NCBI RefSeq assembly: GCF_003143855.1
Contig: NZ_QFRK01000030.1
Location: 44,186 to 106,660, forward strand
Direction of reading: 5' to 3'
Length of the DNA: 62,475 nt
Origin: Streptomyces sp. NWU339
Lineage (GTDB): Bacteria; Actinomycetota; Actinomycetes; Streptomycetales; Streptomycetaceae
Below are positions 52,562 to 60,970 of this stretch, piece by piece. Position 1 is the stretch's first letter, and each line of letters opens with the position of its first letter. The translations under genes were made by a program, and so were the position numbers. Under the pieces are notes generated by a model. That model ran no database searches and was not told where the DNA came from. It saw only the letters and a program-made list of their open reading frames with translations.

Positions 52562-54076
52562 TCAGGCCAGTCGGATCACGTTCCAGGACAGCGGCTCCAG
52601 TACGGCGGTGAGCCGCCCGTCCGCCAGGGCCGTGCCCTCGACCGGGTGCGGGGTGACCCGCTCGGGTTCGTCGAGGGTGTTGCGGGCGTCGGGGTCGGCG
52701 TCCGCGAGGACGGTGTGTTCCACGACCGTGGTGAGGCCGAGGCCGCCGAGGGCGATCTCCAGCGGCAGCGCCCCGGTACGGCTCCGGTTGACGGCGAACA
52801 CGGTGACCGTGTCGTCGTCGGCGCGTACGGCGGTGGCGTGCAGCAGGTCGGCGGTGCCGTACCGGGCCGTCTCGTACGTCGGTGAGTCCACCCGGACGTC
52901 GAGGACCTCGCCCCTGCCGTACCGGGAGGCCTGCGCGAACGGGTGGAACGTCGTCTGGCGCCAGGCGGGGCCGCCCGGCTCGGTCATGATCGGCGCGATG
53001 ACGTTGACGAGCTGGGCGAGGCAGGCGATCTTGACCCGGTCGGCGTGCCGGAGCAGGGCGATGAGGAGCGAGCCGAGGACGACGGCGTCGGTGACGCTGT
53101 AGCCGTCCTCCAGCAGGCGCGGCGCCTCGGGCCAGTCGTCCTGCGCGAAGGTCGTCGCCTGCTCCTGCCAGCGGGACATGTACCAGACGTTCCACTCGTC
53201 GAAGGAGAGGTTGATCTTCTTCGTGGACTTGAGCTTCGCGCCGACGTGGTCGCAGGTGGCGACGGTGTCCTCGATGAAGGACTCCATGTCGACGGCGGAG
53301 GCGAGGAAGGAGTCGAGGTCGCCGTCGTGCGGCTCGTAGTAGGCGTGCAGGGAGATGTGGTCGACCAGGTCGTAGGTCTCGGTGAGGACCGTCGCCTCCC
53401 AGGCGGCGAAGGTGGGCATGGACCGGCCCGAGGAGCCGCAGGCGACCAGTTCGACGCCGGGGTCCTGCTGACGCATGGCGCGGGCGGTCTCGGCGGCGAG
53501 GCGGCCGTACTCCTCGGCGGTCTTGTGGCCGGTCTGCCAGGGGCCGTCCATCTCGTTGCCCAGGCACCACAGCCGGATGCCGAAGGGGTCCTTGTCGCCG
53601 TGCGCGACGCGCAGGTCGGACAGGGCGGTGCCGGCGGGGTGGTTGGCGTACTCCTGGAGTTCGAGTGCCTCGGTGACGCCCCGGGTGCCGAGGTTGACGG
53701 CCATCACGGGCTCGGCCCGCGGGCCGATCTTCCGCAGGAAGGAGATGTACTCGGACAGGCCGAAGCGGTTGGTCTCGGTGGAGTGCCAGGCGAGGTCGAG
53801 GCGGCGCGGGCGGTCCTCGGCGGGGCCGACGGAGTCCTCCCACCTGTAGCCGGAGACGAAGTTGCCACCGGGGTAGCGGATCGCGGTGACGCCGAGTTCG
53901 CGGACCAGGTCCAGGACGTCGGTGCGCAGGCCGTCGGCGTCGGCGGTGGGATGGCCGGGTTCGTGGATGCCGGTGTAGACGCAGCGGCCGAGGTGTTCGA
54001 CGAAGGAGCCGAAGAGGCGGGGGTCGACCGGGCCGACGGTGAAGGCGGGGTCGAGGGTGAAGCGGGCGGTACGCAT
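52562..54076 (-). CDS. Alpha-L-arabinofuranosidase, GH51
   Basis: 504 residues, the usual GH51 length, with no signal peptide, so intracellular. Start ATG 54076 follows AAAGGA. Motifs: GSFVEHLGRCVYTGI, AIRYPGGNFVSGYRWED, the acid/base Glu175 in LWCLGNEMDGPW and the nucleophile Glu294 in INLSFDEWNVWY. A C-terminal beta-sandwich follows from about residue 380. It removes terminal arabinofuranose from imported arabino-oligosaccharides. It converges on the GH35-like gene. A possible IclR-type site lies about 290 bp upstream. Confidence 0.95.
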   Translation of the reverse strand: MRTARFTLDPAFTVGPVDPRLFGSFVEHLGRCVYTGIHEPGHPTADADGLRTDVLDLVRELGVTAIRYPGGNFVSGYRWEDSVGPAEDRPRRLDLAWHSTETNRFGLSEYISFLRKIGPRAEPVMAVNLGTRGVTEALELQEYANHPAGTALSDLRVAHGDKDPFGIRLWCLGNEMDGPWQTGHKTAEEYGRLAAETARAMRQQDPGVELVACGSSGRSMPTFAAWEATVLTETYDLVDHISLHAYYEPHDGDLDSFLASAVDMESFIEDTVATCDHVGAKLKSTKKINLSFDEWNVWYMSRWQEQATTFAQDDWPEAPRLLEDGYSVTDAVVLGSLLIALLRHADRVKIACLAQLVNVIAPIMTEPGGPAWRQTTFHPFAQASRYGRGEVLDVRVDSPTYETARYGTADLLHATAVRADDDTVTVFAVNRSRTGALPLEIALGGLGLTTVVEHTVLADADPDARNTLDEPERVTPHPVEGTALADGRLTAVLEPLSWNVIRLA

Positions 54077-54670
54077 CTTTTCCTTTCGGGGGTTCGCCGG
54101 TGCCCGCACGGCCGGTGCGGGCACGGGTGCCGGTACGGGTGCGGGCGCGGCGGAGGACGTCACCGGCCGGCGAGGCCGGTGTGCGCGACACCCGCTACGG
54201 TCTGGCGCTGGAAGAAGCCGAAGCTGCCCGCGACCGTCAGGCCGCCCGTCGCGGCCGGTAAGTGCCTGCGATTCAGGCCAGGTCGTCCCATGCCCTGCCC
54301 CATCTGTCGGGATGTCGTGGTCGGAGGAGTCACGTCCGTACGGGCCGCACCTCACACTGATTGTTCGATATACCGAATGCCGCCCGTGAATTCGAACGGA
54401 CCGTATGGGTCGAGCGGGGGCACGTCAATGGTTCGGACGAGAACTCGAGCCGGAAGGGCAGCAGCTTCCTGCATCACCCGGCCAAAGAGCGCTGTACGCC
54501 CCTAAGGTGAGGGGGGCTCGTACAATTCAGCGATTCACGCGGCACAGGGGTTGACGCGTGTGGAGCACCGGTGCCGGCGGCGAGAGGGTGAAGTACGCCG
54601 CCGGCTGCGTCGCAGCGCGCATCGTCCCGCTGCCGACCAGTCCGACGTCACCAGCCACCCGGGGAGAGAA
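54077..54670. other. Divergent region between GH51 and the HExxH-protein operon
   Basis: 594 bp with no convincing gene. It is less GC-rich in its right half. It contains a degenerate IclR-like site TGTTCGATATACCGAAT (54362-54378) with a further TTCGAAC half-site at 54391-54397, and a -10-like TACAAT at 54521-54526 that could serve the plus-strand operon. Confidence 0.5.
54362..54378. promoter_or_regulatory. Candidate IclR-like site upstream of arabinofuranosidase
   Basis: TGTTCGATATACCGAAT matches the reverse-strand operator at 37417-37433 in 13 of 17 positions, with the first half-site TGTTCGATAT identical. The second half is weaker, so the call is tentative. Confidence 0.4.
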
Positions 54671-55207
54671 GTGAGCACCAAGGGCGCCATGCGGAAGCTC
54701 CGCAACGATCTGGTGGAGGCTCTCGAGGATCTGGCCAGGCCGTCGACCCCCGTGGAGTTGTTCGACACCCTGTGCGCTCGGCTCACGAGGCGTCGCGGCA
54801 GACCGGTGGAGTACCGCTTGGTGACGTTCCCGCCGGGCACGGCCAGCGGACTGTACCTGGACATGGCGGACCGGGACTTGATCTGCGTGCAGGAGAACAC
54901 CAGTCCCTGGCACCAGGTGGTCATCTTCGGGCACGAGGCCTGGCACATGGTCGCCGGTCACGTCGGTCGGCACGAGCCCGGTCCCGCGGTCGCCGCGCGC
55001 CTGCTGGCGGATGACGCCGACCTGACAGCCGCTCTCCAGGTGGCGGCCCGGACCGACTTCGACCGGAACGAGGAATCCGACGCCGAGTTGTTCGGCCTGG
55101 CCCTCGCGGGTCGCCTGCGCGGTTGGCTGGAGGGCGCGGAAACGGCGACACCACGCAGCGAGCTGGCGCGGCGCATCCAGGCATCGCTCGGACACCGCCG
55201 GGGCTGA
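54671..55207 (+). CDS. ImmA/IrrE-like metallopeptidase domain protein ('toxin component' annotation)
   Basis: 178 residues from GTG 54671 (GGGGAGAG just upstream); an extension to TTG 54551 lacks conserved sequence. A helical N-terminus (MRKLRNDLVEALEDLARP) leads to the zinc motif VIFGHEAWHMVAGH (H88-E-A-W-H92), with EESDAELFGLALAG as the likely third ligand, the layout of ImmA/IrrE peptidases. Streptomyces homologues are often annotated 'toxin-antitoxin system, toxin component'; no antitoxin-like partner is seen here. Three bases separate it from the DUF6545 gene. A regulatory protease acting on a DNA-binding protein would fit, but the target is unknown. Confidence 0.82.
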   Translation: MSTKGAMRKLRNDLVEALEDLARPSTPVELFDTLCARLTRRRGRPVEYRLVTFPPGTASGLYLDMADRDLICVQENTSPWHQVVIFGHEAWHMVAGHVGRHEPGPAVAARLLADDADLTAALQVAARTDFDRNEESDAELFGLALAGRLRGWLEGAETATPRSELARRIQASLGHRRG

Positions 55208-55210
55208 TGC

Positions 55211-56404
55211 GTGCGGAACTCCGACTACTACCTTCCCGCCGTCGCCCTCGGTGTCGCCTTCGTCGTCAAACTCCCCGCCCTGCGGCGGGGATGGCGTGAT
55301 CCGCTGGTACGTTCCGTCCACTTCCTGATCTTCACCGCGGGCAGCTGCTTCTTCTTCGCCGCTCCGCCCACCATCAGCACGGTCAACGACCTCACGGGCA
55401 TCCCGAACTTCTCGGGCCCACTGGTCTACTCCGTCATGTGCGCCTTCAGCTGCGCCTGCCTGGTTCTGATCGTCAACTGGCGCGGCGGTCCGCCGGAGAC
55501 GATCCGGCGCCACTCACGGAGGTGGATCGCCTGTTACACGGCGGTCATCATCGCCCTGCCCGTGTTCTTCGCGCTGGGGGACGCTCCCGTCGAGCGGCTC
55601 CGTGACCTGGACACCCACTACGCGACCACGCCCTTCATCCGCGAGATGATCGTCACCTACCTCGTCGCCCACATCACCTCCGCCGCCGTCACGACGGCGC
55701 TGTGCCTGAGCTGGGCGCGGCAGGTGCAGCGGTGGCTGCGCGTGGGCCTGGTCGTCCTCGTCATCGGGTTCGTACTCAACCTGGTTTTCGGCATCGCCAA
55801 GCTCTCCGCGGTCGTCGGCCGGTGGAGCGGCCGTGACTGGGACGCCCTCAGCACGACGGTGGCACCGCCGATCGTCGCGGCGGGCGGTCTGATCGTGACC
55901 TTCGGGTTCCTGCTGCCGCTGCTGGGCCCACAGATCAGTGGCCTTGTCCGGTGCTGGGTCAACTACGCGCGCCTGGGTGCGCTGTGGAGGCTCCTGCGTA
56001 CGCCGGGGAAACGGCGCGTGCTTCCGCGCGTCCCGTGGTGGTCCGATCCCGACATGCGCCTGGCCGTGCGGGAGACCGCCATCCACGACGAACTGCTCGA
56101 TCTCCAGCCGTACTTCGACGACCTCGTCCGGCAACGCGCCTACGACAGAGCGATCGAGAGTCACCTGTCGAAGGAAGACGCGGATGTCGTGGGCGCGGCC
56201 GCCATGGTGGTCGCCGCGGTGGACGCGCGATCCAGAAGTCCACTGCGGGGGCCCGAAAGCGCCAGTGCTGCCGGAGCCTTCGCGCTGACATCGGTCCTCA
56301 GCTCAGAACGTGAGCGGCTCGTGCACTTGTCGCGTGCCGTGGAGTCCCCCGTAGTCGCCGCTGTGCGCCACCTCGCAGCCCCTCCAGAGAGCAGTTCGCC
56401 ATGA
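55211..56404 (+). CDS. MAB_1171c-type (DUF6545) membrane protein
   Basis: 397 residues. About seven membrane helices fill residues 5-245 (YYLPAVALGVAFVVKLPAL, VHFLIFTAGSCFFFAAPP, LVYSVMCAFSCACLVLIV, WIACYTAVIIALPVFFALG, and so on). The cytoplasmic C-terminal domain has the DUF6545 features MRLAVRETAIHDELLDLQPYFDD and SKEDADVVGAAAMVVAAVDARS. The family is called a putative transporter, but the architecture looks more like a membrane sensor. GTG start three bases after the peptidase stop, and ATGA overlap with the next gene: one operon. Confidence 0.85.
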   Translation: MRNSDYYLPAVALGVAFVVKLPALRRGWRDPLVRSVHFLIFTAGSCFFFAAPPTISTVNDLTGIPNFSGPLVYSVMCAFSCACLVLIVNWRGGPPETIRRHSRRWIACYTAVIIALPVFFALGDAPVERLRDLDTHYATTPFIREMIVTYLVAHITSAAVTTALCLSWARQVQRWLRVGLVVLVIGFVLNLVFGIAKLSAVVGRWSGRDWDALSTTVAPPIVAAGGLIVTFGFLLPLLGPQISGLVRCWVNYARLGALWRLLRTPGKRRVLPRVPWWSDPDMRLAVRETAIHDELLDLQPYFDDLVRQRAYDRAIESHLSKEDADVVGAAAMVVAAVDARSRSPLRGPESASAAGAFALTSVLSSERERLVHLSRAVESPVVAAVRHLAAPPESSSP

Positions 56405-57834
56405 CACCCCCTGTCCAGACCGCCCGCAGTGCCGCACCCCGCCGTGCCGTGGTCATCGGCGGCGGAATGGCCGGCATGCTCGCGGCCGCTGCCCTGGCCG
56501 ACGCCGCGGACGAGGTCACCGTCATCGAGCGCGACGTCCTGCCCGCGGGGCCCGAGCCACGCAAGTCGCTTCCCCAGGCACGCCACGTGCATGTGCTGTG
56601 GTCCGGCGGCGCCCGGGCGTTCGAGCGGATCATGCCCGGCATCACGGACCGCTGGCTGGCAGCCGGGGCCCGGCGCATCCCGCTGCCGACCGGCCTGGTG
56701 TCGATGACCGCCCAGGGTTGGCTCAGGCGCTGGCCCGAGATGCAGTACATGATCGCGTGCACCCGCGACCTGCTGGACTGGGTGGTGCGCGAGCAGGTGC
56801 TGAGCATGCCGACGGTGAAACTGCTGCAGGGGCACGAAATGCAGGCCTTGGAGGGCACGGCCACCCGGGTGACCGGCGCGCGCGTACGGACACCGGAGGG
56901 GCAGGACCTGACCCTCGACGCCGATCTCGTCGTGGACGCCAGCGGCCGCGGGTCACGCGCCACGGAGTGGCTGCGGACCCTGGGCATAGGCGGCATCAGG
57001 GAAGCCGAAGTCGATTCCGGGCTGGTGTACGCCAGTCGCTTCTACCGGGCGCCCGCGGGCAGCGACGACTTCCCCATCGTCAACGTGCAGTCCGACCCCG
57101 GCGAGCCGGTGCCGGGCCGGACGGCGACGATCGTCCCCGTCGAGCGGGGGCGCTGGCTGGTGACCCTCTCGGGTACCAGGGGAGGGGAGCCGTCCCGCGA
57201 GCCCGACCGGTTCGAGCCCTTCGCCCGCTCGATCCGGCACCCCGTCGTGGGCGAGCTGATCTCGTTGACCACACCGCTCACGGAAGAGGTCGCCGTCTCC
57301 CGCAGCACGGTCAACCGGCGCCGCTATTTCGAGCAGGCGTCCGCATGGCCGGACGGGTTCATCGTGGTGGGCGACTCGGTGGCCACGTACAACCCGCTCT
57401 ACGGCCAGGGGATGACGGTGGCCGCGCAGGGTCTCGTCGAGCTCGGCGCCGCGGTGGGCCGAAGCGGGCTCCGTACCCGCGGGCTCGCACGCGACGTCCA
57501 GCACGCCATCGCCCGCCCCGCGAACCTCGCCTGGGAACTGGCCACTTCCCAGGACATCCTCTATCCCGGTGCGGTGGGCCGACAGCCCCGGTCCGGGACC
57601 GCGCTCATGAACCGCTACGTCAACCGGCTGGTCCACGCCGCGACGGGCCGTGCGCAGATCACCCGGGCCTTCCTCGACGTCATCACGTTGTCCGGATCCC
57701 CCACGTCGTGGGTGCACCCGGACATCGTGGTGGGAGCTCTGCGCGGCCCGGGCAGGAGGCCCCTGACCTCGCCGCCGCTGACCGCGGAAGAACTGAGGAC
57801 GGCGGCCGGCGGCCGGCGTGGCGCGTCCGGGTGA
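56401..57834 (+). CDS. FAD-dependent oxidoreductase (squalene epoxidase/hydroxylase-like)
   Basis: 477 residues. The N-terminal dinucleotide site is RRAVVIGGGMAGMLAAAALAD; RKSLPQARHVHVLWSGGARAFERIMPG is typical of epoxidase-like FAD enzymes; DADLVVDASGRGSRATEWL and the second FAD motif FIVVGDSVATYNPLYGQGMTVAAQGL complete the PHBH fold. It has no membrane span. Substrates may be isoprenoid or aromatic. Its start overlaps the DUF6545 stop (ATGA). The fixed trio peptidase, DUF6545 membrane protein and FAD enzyme suggests that the first two control or localise the redox enzyme. Confidence 0.9.
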   Translation: MTPPVQTARSAAPRRAVVIGGGMAGMLAAAALADAADEVTVIERDVLPAGPEPRKSLPQARHVHVLWSGGARAFERIMPGITDRWLAAGARRIPLPTGLVSMTAQGWLRRWPEMQYMIACTRDLLDWVVREQVLSMPTVKLLQGHEMQALEGTATRVTGARVRTPEGQDLTLDADLVVDASGRGSRATEWLRTLGIGGIREAEVDSGLVYASRFYRAPAGSDDFPIVNVQSDPGEPVPGRTATIVPVERGRWLVTLSGTRGGEPSREPDRFEPFARSIRHPVVGELISLTTPLTEEVAVSRSTVNRRRYFEQASAWPDGFIVVGDSVATYNPLYGQGMTVAAQGLVELGAAVGRSGLRTRGLARDVQHAIARPANLAWELATSQDILYPGAVGRQPRSGTALMNRYVNRLVHAATGRAQITRAFLDVITLSGSPTSWVHPDIVVGALRGPGRRPLTSPPLTAEELRTAAGGRRGASG

Positions 57835-57925
57835 CCCGCTTCCACCCGGTGACGGGCCGACGGGGCACGACAGCACGGCCTGCGCAACGGCACCCGCAGG
57901 ACACCACCGCGGTCGGGGTGCGTCG

Positions 57926-58786
57926 TCAGCCCGCGAACGCGGGTGGGGCGAGTCCCTCGCCCGCGTCCGGGATCACCAGGAGGGAGCCGGAGAGCGGGGG
58001 CGGGGAGGGCAGGCCCACGCGGGCCGTGGTGACGTACAGGTCGCTCAGGCCGGGGCCGCCGAAGGCACAGGCCGTGACGCGGGGGACCGGGAGTTCCACC
58101 ACCCGGTCCAGGGCGCCGGACGGGGTGTAGCGGCGGACCGCGGCGCCGTCCCACAGCGCCACCCACACACAGCCCTCGGCGTCCACGGTGAGGCCGTCGG
58201 GGAAGCCCGCGCCGTCCTCGATCGCGGCCAGCGGGCGGCGGCCGGTGACCGATCCGGAGGCGGCGTCGACGTCGAGGACGTCGATACGGCGGGTGGGGGT
58301 GTCGATGTAGTACATCAGGCGGCCGTCGGGGCTCCAGCCGGTGCCGTTGCTCACCGTCACGTCGTCGAGGACGACCTCGGCCGTGCCGTCGCCGGTGACA
58401 CGGGAGAGGGTGCCGCCGCCGGTGGCCTCGTCGTAGCGCATGGTGCCGGCCCACAGCGTGCCGTCGGGGGCGACGGCGGCGTCGTTGCCGCGGCGGCCGG
58501 GGACGGGCTCGCGGTGCAGCCAGCGGAAGGTGTCGTCGGGGTCGAGCAGGCCGACCCCGTCGCGCAGGTTGAGGACCAGGCCGCCGCCCGCGCGGGGCTT
58601 GACGGCGCCCACGTGCTGTTCGGTCCGGCGCAGGGTGCGCCGGCCGGTGGCCGGATCGTAGGTGTGGATCCGGGAGTTCAGGATGTCGATCCACAGCAGC
58701 CGGCCGGTCGCCGGATCCCAGGTGGGGCCCTCGCCCAGGACGGACTCCGCGCGGACCGCGACCTCGTAGGAGGTGCCGCCGGTCAT
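57926..58786 (-). CDS. SMP-30/gluconolactonase family lactonase
   Basis: 286 residues forming a six-bladed propeller. Metal ligands: Glu in ESVLGEGPTWD, Asn in DVTVSNGTGWSPDG and Asp in GFPDGLTVDAEG, plus GRRGNDAAVAPDGTLWAGTM. These enzymes open aldono-lactones such as arabino-, galactono- or gluconolactone. Its start overlaps the iclR stop (ATGA), so it is the second gene of an iclR-lactonase operon and should share its control. It could supply the lactonase step missing from the sugar oxidation cluster at 37-46 kb. Confidence 0.92.
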   Translation of the reverse strand: MTGGTSYEVAVRAESVLGEGPTWDPATGRLLWIDILNSRIHTYDPATGRRTLRRTEQHVGAVKPRAGGGLVLNLRDGVGLLDPDDTFRWLHREPVPGRRGNDAAVAPDGTLWAGTMRYDEATGGGTLSRVTGDGTAEVVLDDVTVSNGTGWSPDGRLMYYIDTPTRRIDVLDVDAASGSVTGRRPLAAIEDGAGFPDGLTVDAEGCVWVALWDGAAVRRYTPSGALDRVVELPVPRVTACAFGGPGLSDLYVTTARVGLPSPPPLSGSLLVIPDAGEGLAPPAFAG

Positions 58787-59556
58787 GGCGTCCCCCGGTG
58801 GCCGAGCCGCTCGGACAGGTCGTCGGCGCCCTTGACGGCGAGCTGCTCCAGTTCGGTGAGGCGCTCCTCGCTCCAGCGGATCATCGGCACTGAGATGGAC
58901 AGCGCGGCGACCACCTGCCCGGTGCGGTCGCGGACCGGTGCGGCCACGCAGCTGACGTCCGGGTTGGACTCGCGGCTCTCCACGGCGACGCCCCGGGCGC
59001 GGATCTGCGCGAGGGCCTCGCGCAGGGCGGCCGGGTCGGTGATGCTGTTGGGGGTCATCGCGGCCAGCTCGGCGTCGGCGGGCAGGCGCGCGGCGAGCTC
59101 CCGCTCGGGGAGGGAGGCCAGCAGCATCTTGCCGACGGAGGTGCAGTGGGCGGGCAGCCGGCGGCCGGCCGCCGACACCATCCGCACCGCGTGGGTGGAG
59201 TCCACCTTGGCGATGTAGATGACGTCGGTGTCCTCCAGGATCGCCACGTGCACCGTCTCGTCGCAGGTCTCGGCGACGGACCGGGCCACCTGCTGGCCCT
59301 CGGCGGCGAGGTCGAGGTGCTCGGCGTAGCGGGCGCCGAGCTGGTACGGCCGTACGCCGAGCCGGTAGCGGCCGGGCCGGCCGGTCACCGGGACGATGTA
59401 CTTCCGCGCGGCGAGCGTGGTCACCAGTTCGTGCACGGTGGTGCGCGGCAGTTGGAGCCTGCGCACGATGTCGGGGGCGGAGAGCGTCCCGTCCCCGTCG
59501 AGGAAGAGCTCGAGGATGTCGAGAGCCCGGGTCACGGCTGGTACGAGGCGTCCCAC
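58783..59556 (-). CDS. IclR family transcriptional regulator
   Basis: 257 residues from GTG 59556 with GGGAGGAGG six bases upstream; the longer frame to 59652 crosses the operator. The N-terminal winged helix is ALDILELFLDGDGTLSAPDIVRRLQLPRTTVHELVTTLAARKYI; the effector domain holds TVHVAILEDTDVIYIAKVDS, LPAHCTSVGKMLLASL and VAAPVRDRTGQVVAALSISVP, all IclR hallmarks. It is co-transcribed with the SMP-30 lactonase. A near palindrome just upstream, repeated at the dehydratase promoter at 37.4 kb, is its likely binding site. The effector is probably a sugar acid or lactone. Confidence 0.94.
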   Translation of the reverse strand: MGRLVPAVTRALDILELFLDGDGTLSAPDIVRRLQLPRTTVHELVTTLAARKYIVPVTGRPGRYRLGVRPYQLGARYAEHLDLAAEGQQVARSVAETCDETVHVAILEDTDVIYIAKVDSTHAVRMVSAAGRRLPAHCTSVGKMLLASLPERELAARLPADAELAAMTPNSITDPAALREALAQIRARGVAVESRESNPDVSCVAAPVRDRTGQVVAALSISVPMIRWSEERLTELEQLAVKGADDLSERLGHRGTP

Positions 59557-59585
59557 GACCGGCCTCCTCCCTGTCTGTCTCGGCC

Positions 59586-59602
59586 TGTTCGAGATTTCAA
59601 CA
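59586..59602 (-). promoter_or_regulatory. IclR-like operator upstream of iclR
   Basis: TGTTCGAGATTTCAACA on the plus strand, with outer CCTGTT/AACAGG arms (59584-59604), lies 30 bp before the iclR start. It matches the operator of the dehydratase cluster at 15 of 17 positions. Confidence 0.65.
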
Positions 59603-59719
59603 GGCGACCGGAATGACGAACACAGGCTAGCCATCCGGGCCACCCCGGGCAATGGCCCGCGGTGCCCGGCGGGGTCGTGGCCCTACCAGGCCCCACCAGG
59701 CCCCAACGGGCACCGCCGG

Positions 59720-60967
59720 TCACCTCCGGGAGCGGGGCTCGCCCAGTTCGCCGCGGAGCCGCTGGGCGCGGAGGACCAGTTCCAGTTCGAAGCGGCGGTC
59801 CGGGTCGTCGATCTCGTCGCCCCACAGTTCGCGGATCTGCCGCAGCCGGTAGCGGACGGTCTGCGGGTGCACGCCGAGCCGCGCCGCCACCTCGGGCGCG
59901 CCGCCCCGGGTCTCCAGCCACGCCAGCAACGTCTCCGCGAGCCGCCGCCCGTTCGTGGGGGCGCAGTGGGCCAGCGGGGCGAGGCACTTGAGCGCGAGGT
60001 CGTCGATGAGTTCCTCGGGCTGGAGCAGCACCAGCGCCTGGGTGTGCCGGGTGCAGTGCAGCACCTCGTCGGCCGGCAGCAGCCCGCGCTCCATCAGGAG
60101 CAGGGCGGCCTCGGCCCAGCGCAGCGACTTCGCCGCGTCGGCCGGCGGCACCGGCGGTCCGATCGCGCCGGACCAGCCGGTGAGCGCGCGGTGCAGCAGT
60201 TCGGGGCGGCCGGCGGCGTCCGGTTCGGGGACGACCATGCGGGGCTGCTCGTACTCCATGTCGAGCAGCACCTCCGGTCCCACGGCGGGCGCCACCGCCT
60301 CCCGGGCGGGGCGCCTGAGGACGCCCACCGCGACCTTCCCGGGCAGCGGCCAGCCGACGCGGGCGGCCCGCTCGGCGAGCGCTTCGGCCGGATCGCCCCG
60401 GTGGTGCTCGGTGAGCAGGAGTTCCATCAGCCGGCGCTGCAGCCGCAGCCGTTCACCCGCCTGCCGGGCGGCGGCCTCGGCGTAGCCGCGGACGGACTGG
60501 TCGACCAGTCCGTCCAGATACGCGTAGCCCGCGTCGGCGAGTTCGTACATCGCGGGCGGCGGGATGTCGATGCGCTGGCCGATCTCGGCGAGCCGCCGCC
60601 AGGCCATGCGGACACCGAGCCGGTAGATCGCCTGGAGCGAGTCCAGCGACCGTCCGTGCAGGCCCTCGCCTCGCCCGAAGTCGTGGAACAGGCCGGGCGG
60701 TGCCGTGGGGCGGCCCGCCGAGTAGTCGGCGCGCTCCAGATGCTGCACGAACACCTCGATGGCGCGGCGGATGCCGATGAGGGCCATCGGCTCGCCGGAG
60801 TCGTCGGGCACGACGGGGAGTTCGGGGTACTCGCGCTGGATCTCGCTCATGATCTCTTCGGCGAGTGCCGGCGCCTCGGCCATGGCGATCTCGGCGAACC
60901 GGTGCACCTGGGAGCGCGGGACGTCGCGCCAGGCGGAGCGGACCGGGAGGGTGGTGGCCGCCCTCAC
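59720..60967 (-). CDS. PucR-type helix-turn-helix regulator (FasR-like)
   Basis: 415 residues from GTG 60967 (GGGGAG seven bases before). The N-terminal half is an RsbR-like or V4R-like helical sensor (FAEIAMAEAPALAEEIMSEIQ, SLDSLQAIYRLGVRMAWRRLAEIGQRIDI). The C-terminus is a PucR HTH: LLAWLETRGGAPEVAARLGVHPQTVRYRLRQIRELWGDEIDD. It has the same architecture as FasR at 25678-26883. Upstream by only three bases is a 50-residue membrane peptide gene, so the two are co-transcribed. Its targets are unknown; lipid metabolism is a guess from FasR similarity. Confidence 0.88.
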   Translation of the reverse strand: MRAATTLPVRSAWRDVPRSQVHRFAEIAMAEAPALAEEIMSEIQREYPELPVVPDDSGEPMALIGIRRAIEVFVQHLERADYSAGRPTAPPGLFHDFGRGEGLHGRSLDSLQAIYRLGVRMAWRRLAEIGQRIDIPPPAMYELADAGYAYLDGLVDQSVRGYAEAAARQAGERLRLQRRLMELLLTEHHRGDPAEALAERAARVGWPLPGKVAVGVLRRPAREAVAPAVGPEVLLDMEYEQPRMVVPEPDAAGRPELLHRALTGWSGAIGPPVPPADAAKSLRWAEAALLLMERGLLPADEVLHCTRHTQALVLLQPEELIDDLALKCLAPLAHCAPTNGRRLAETLLAWLETRGGAPEVAARLGVHPQTVRYRLRQIRELWGDEIDDPDRRFELELVLRAQRLRGELGEPRSRR

Positions 60968-60970
60968 CCG

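Noticed and set aside
54671..55207. True toxin-antitoxin pair
   Set aside because: No antitoxin-like gene is adjacent. The HExxH motif indicates a peptidase-type protein and the partners are a membrane protein and a flavoenzyme.
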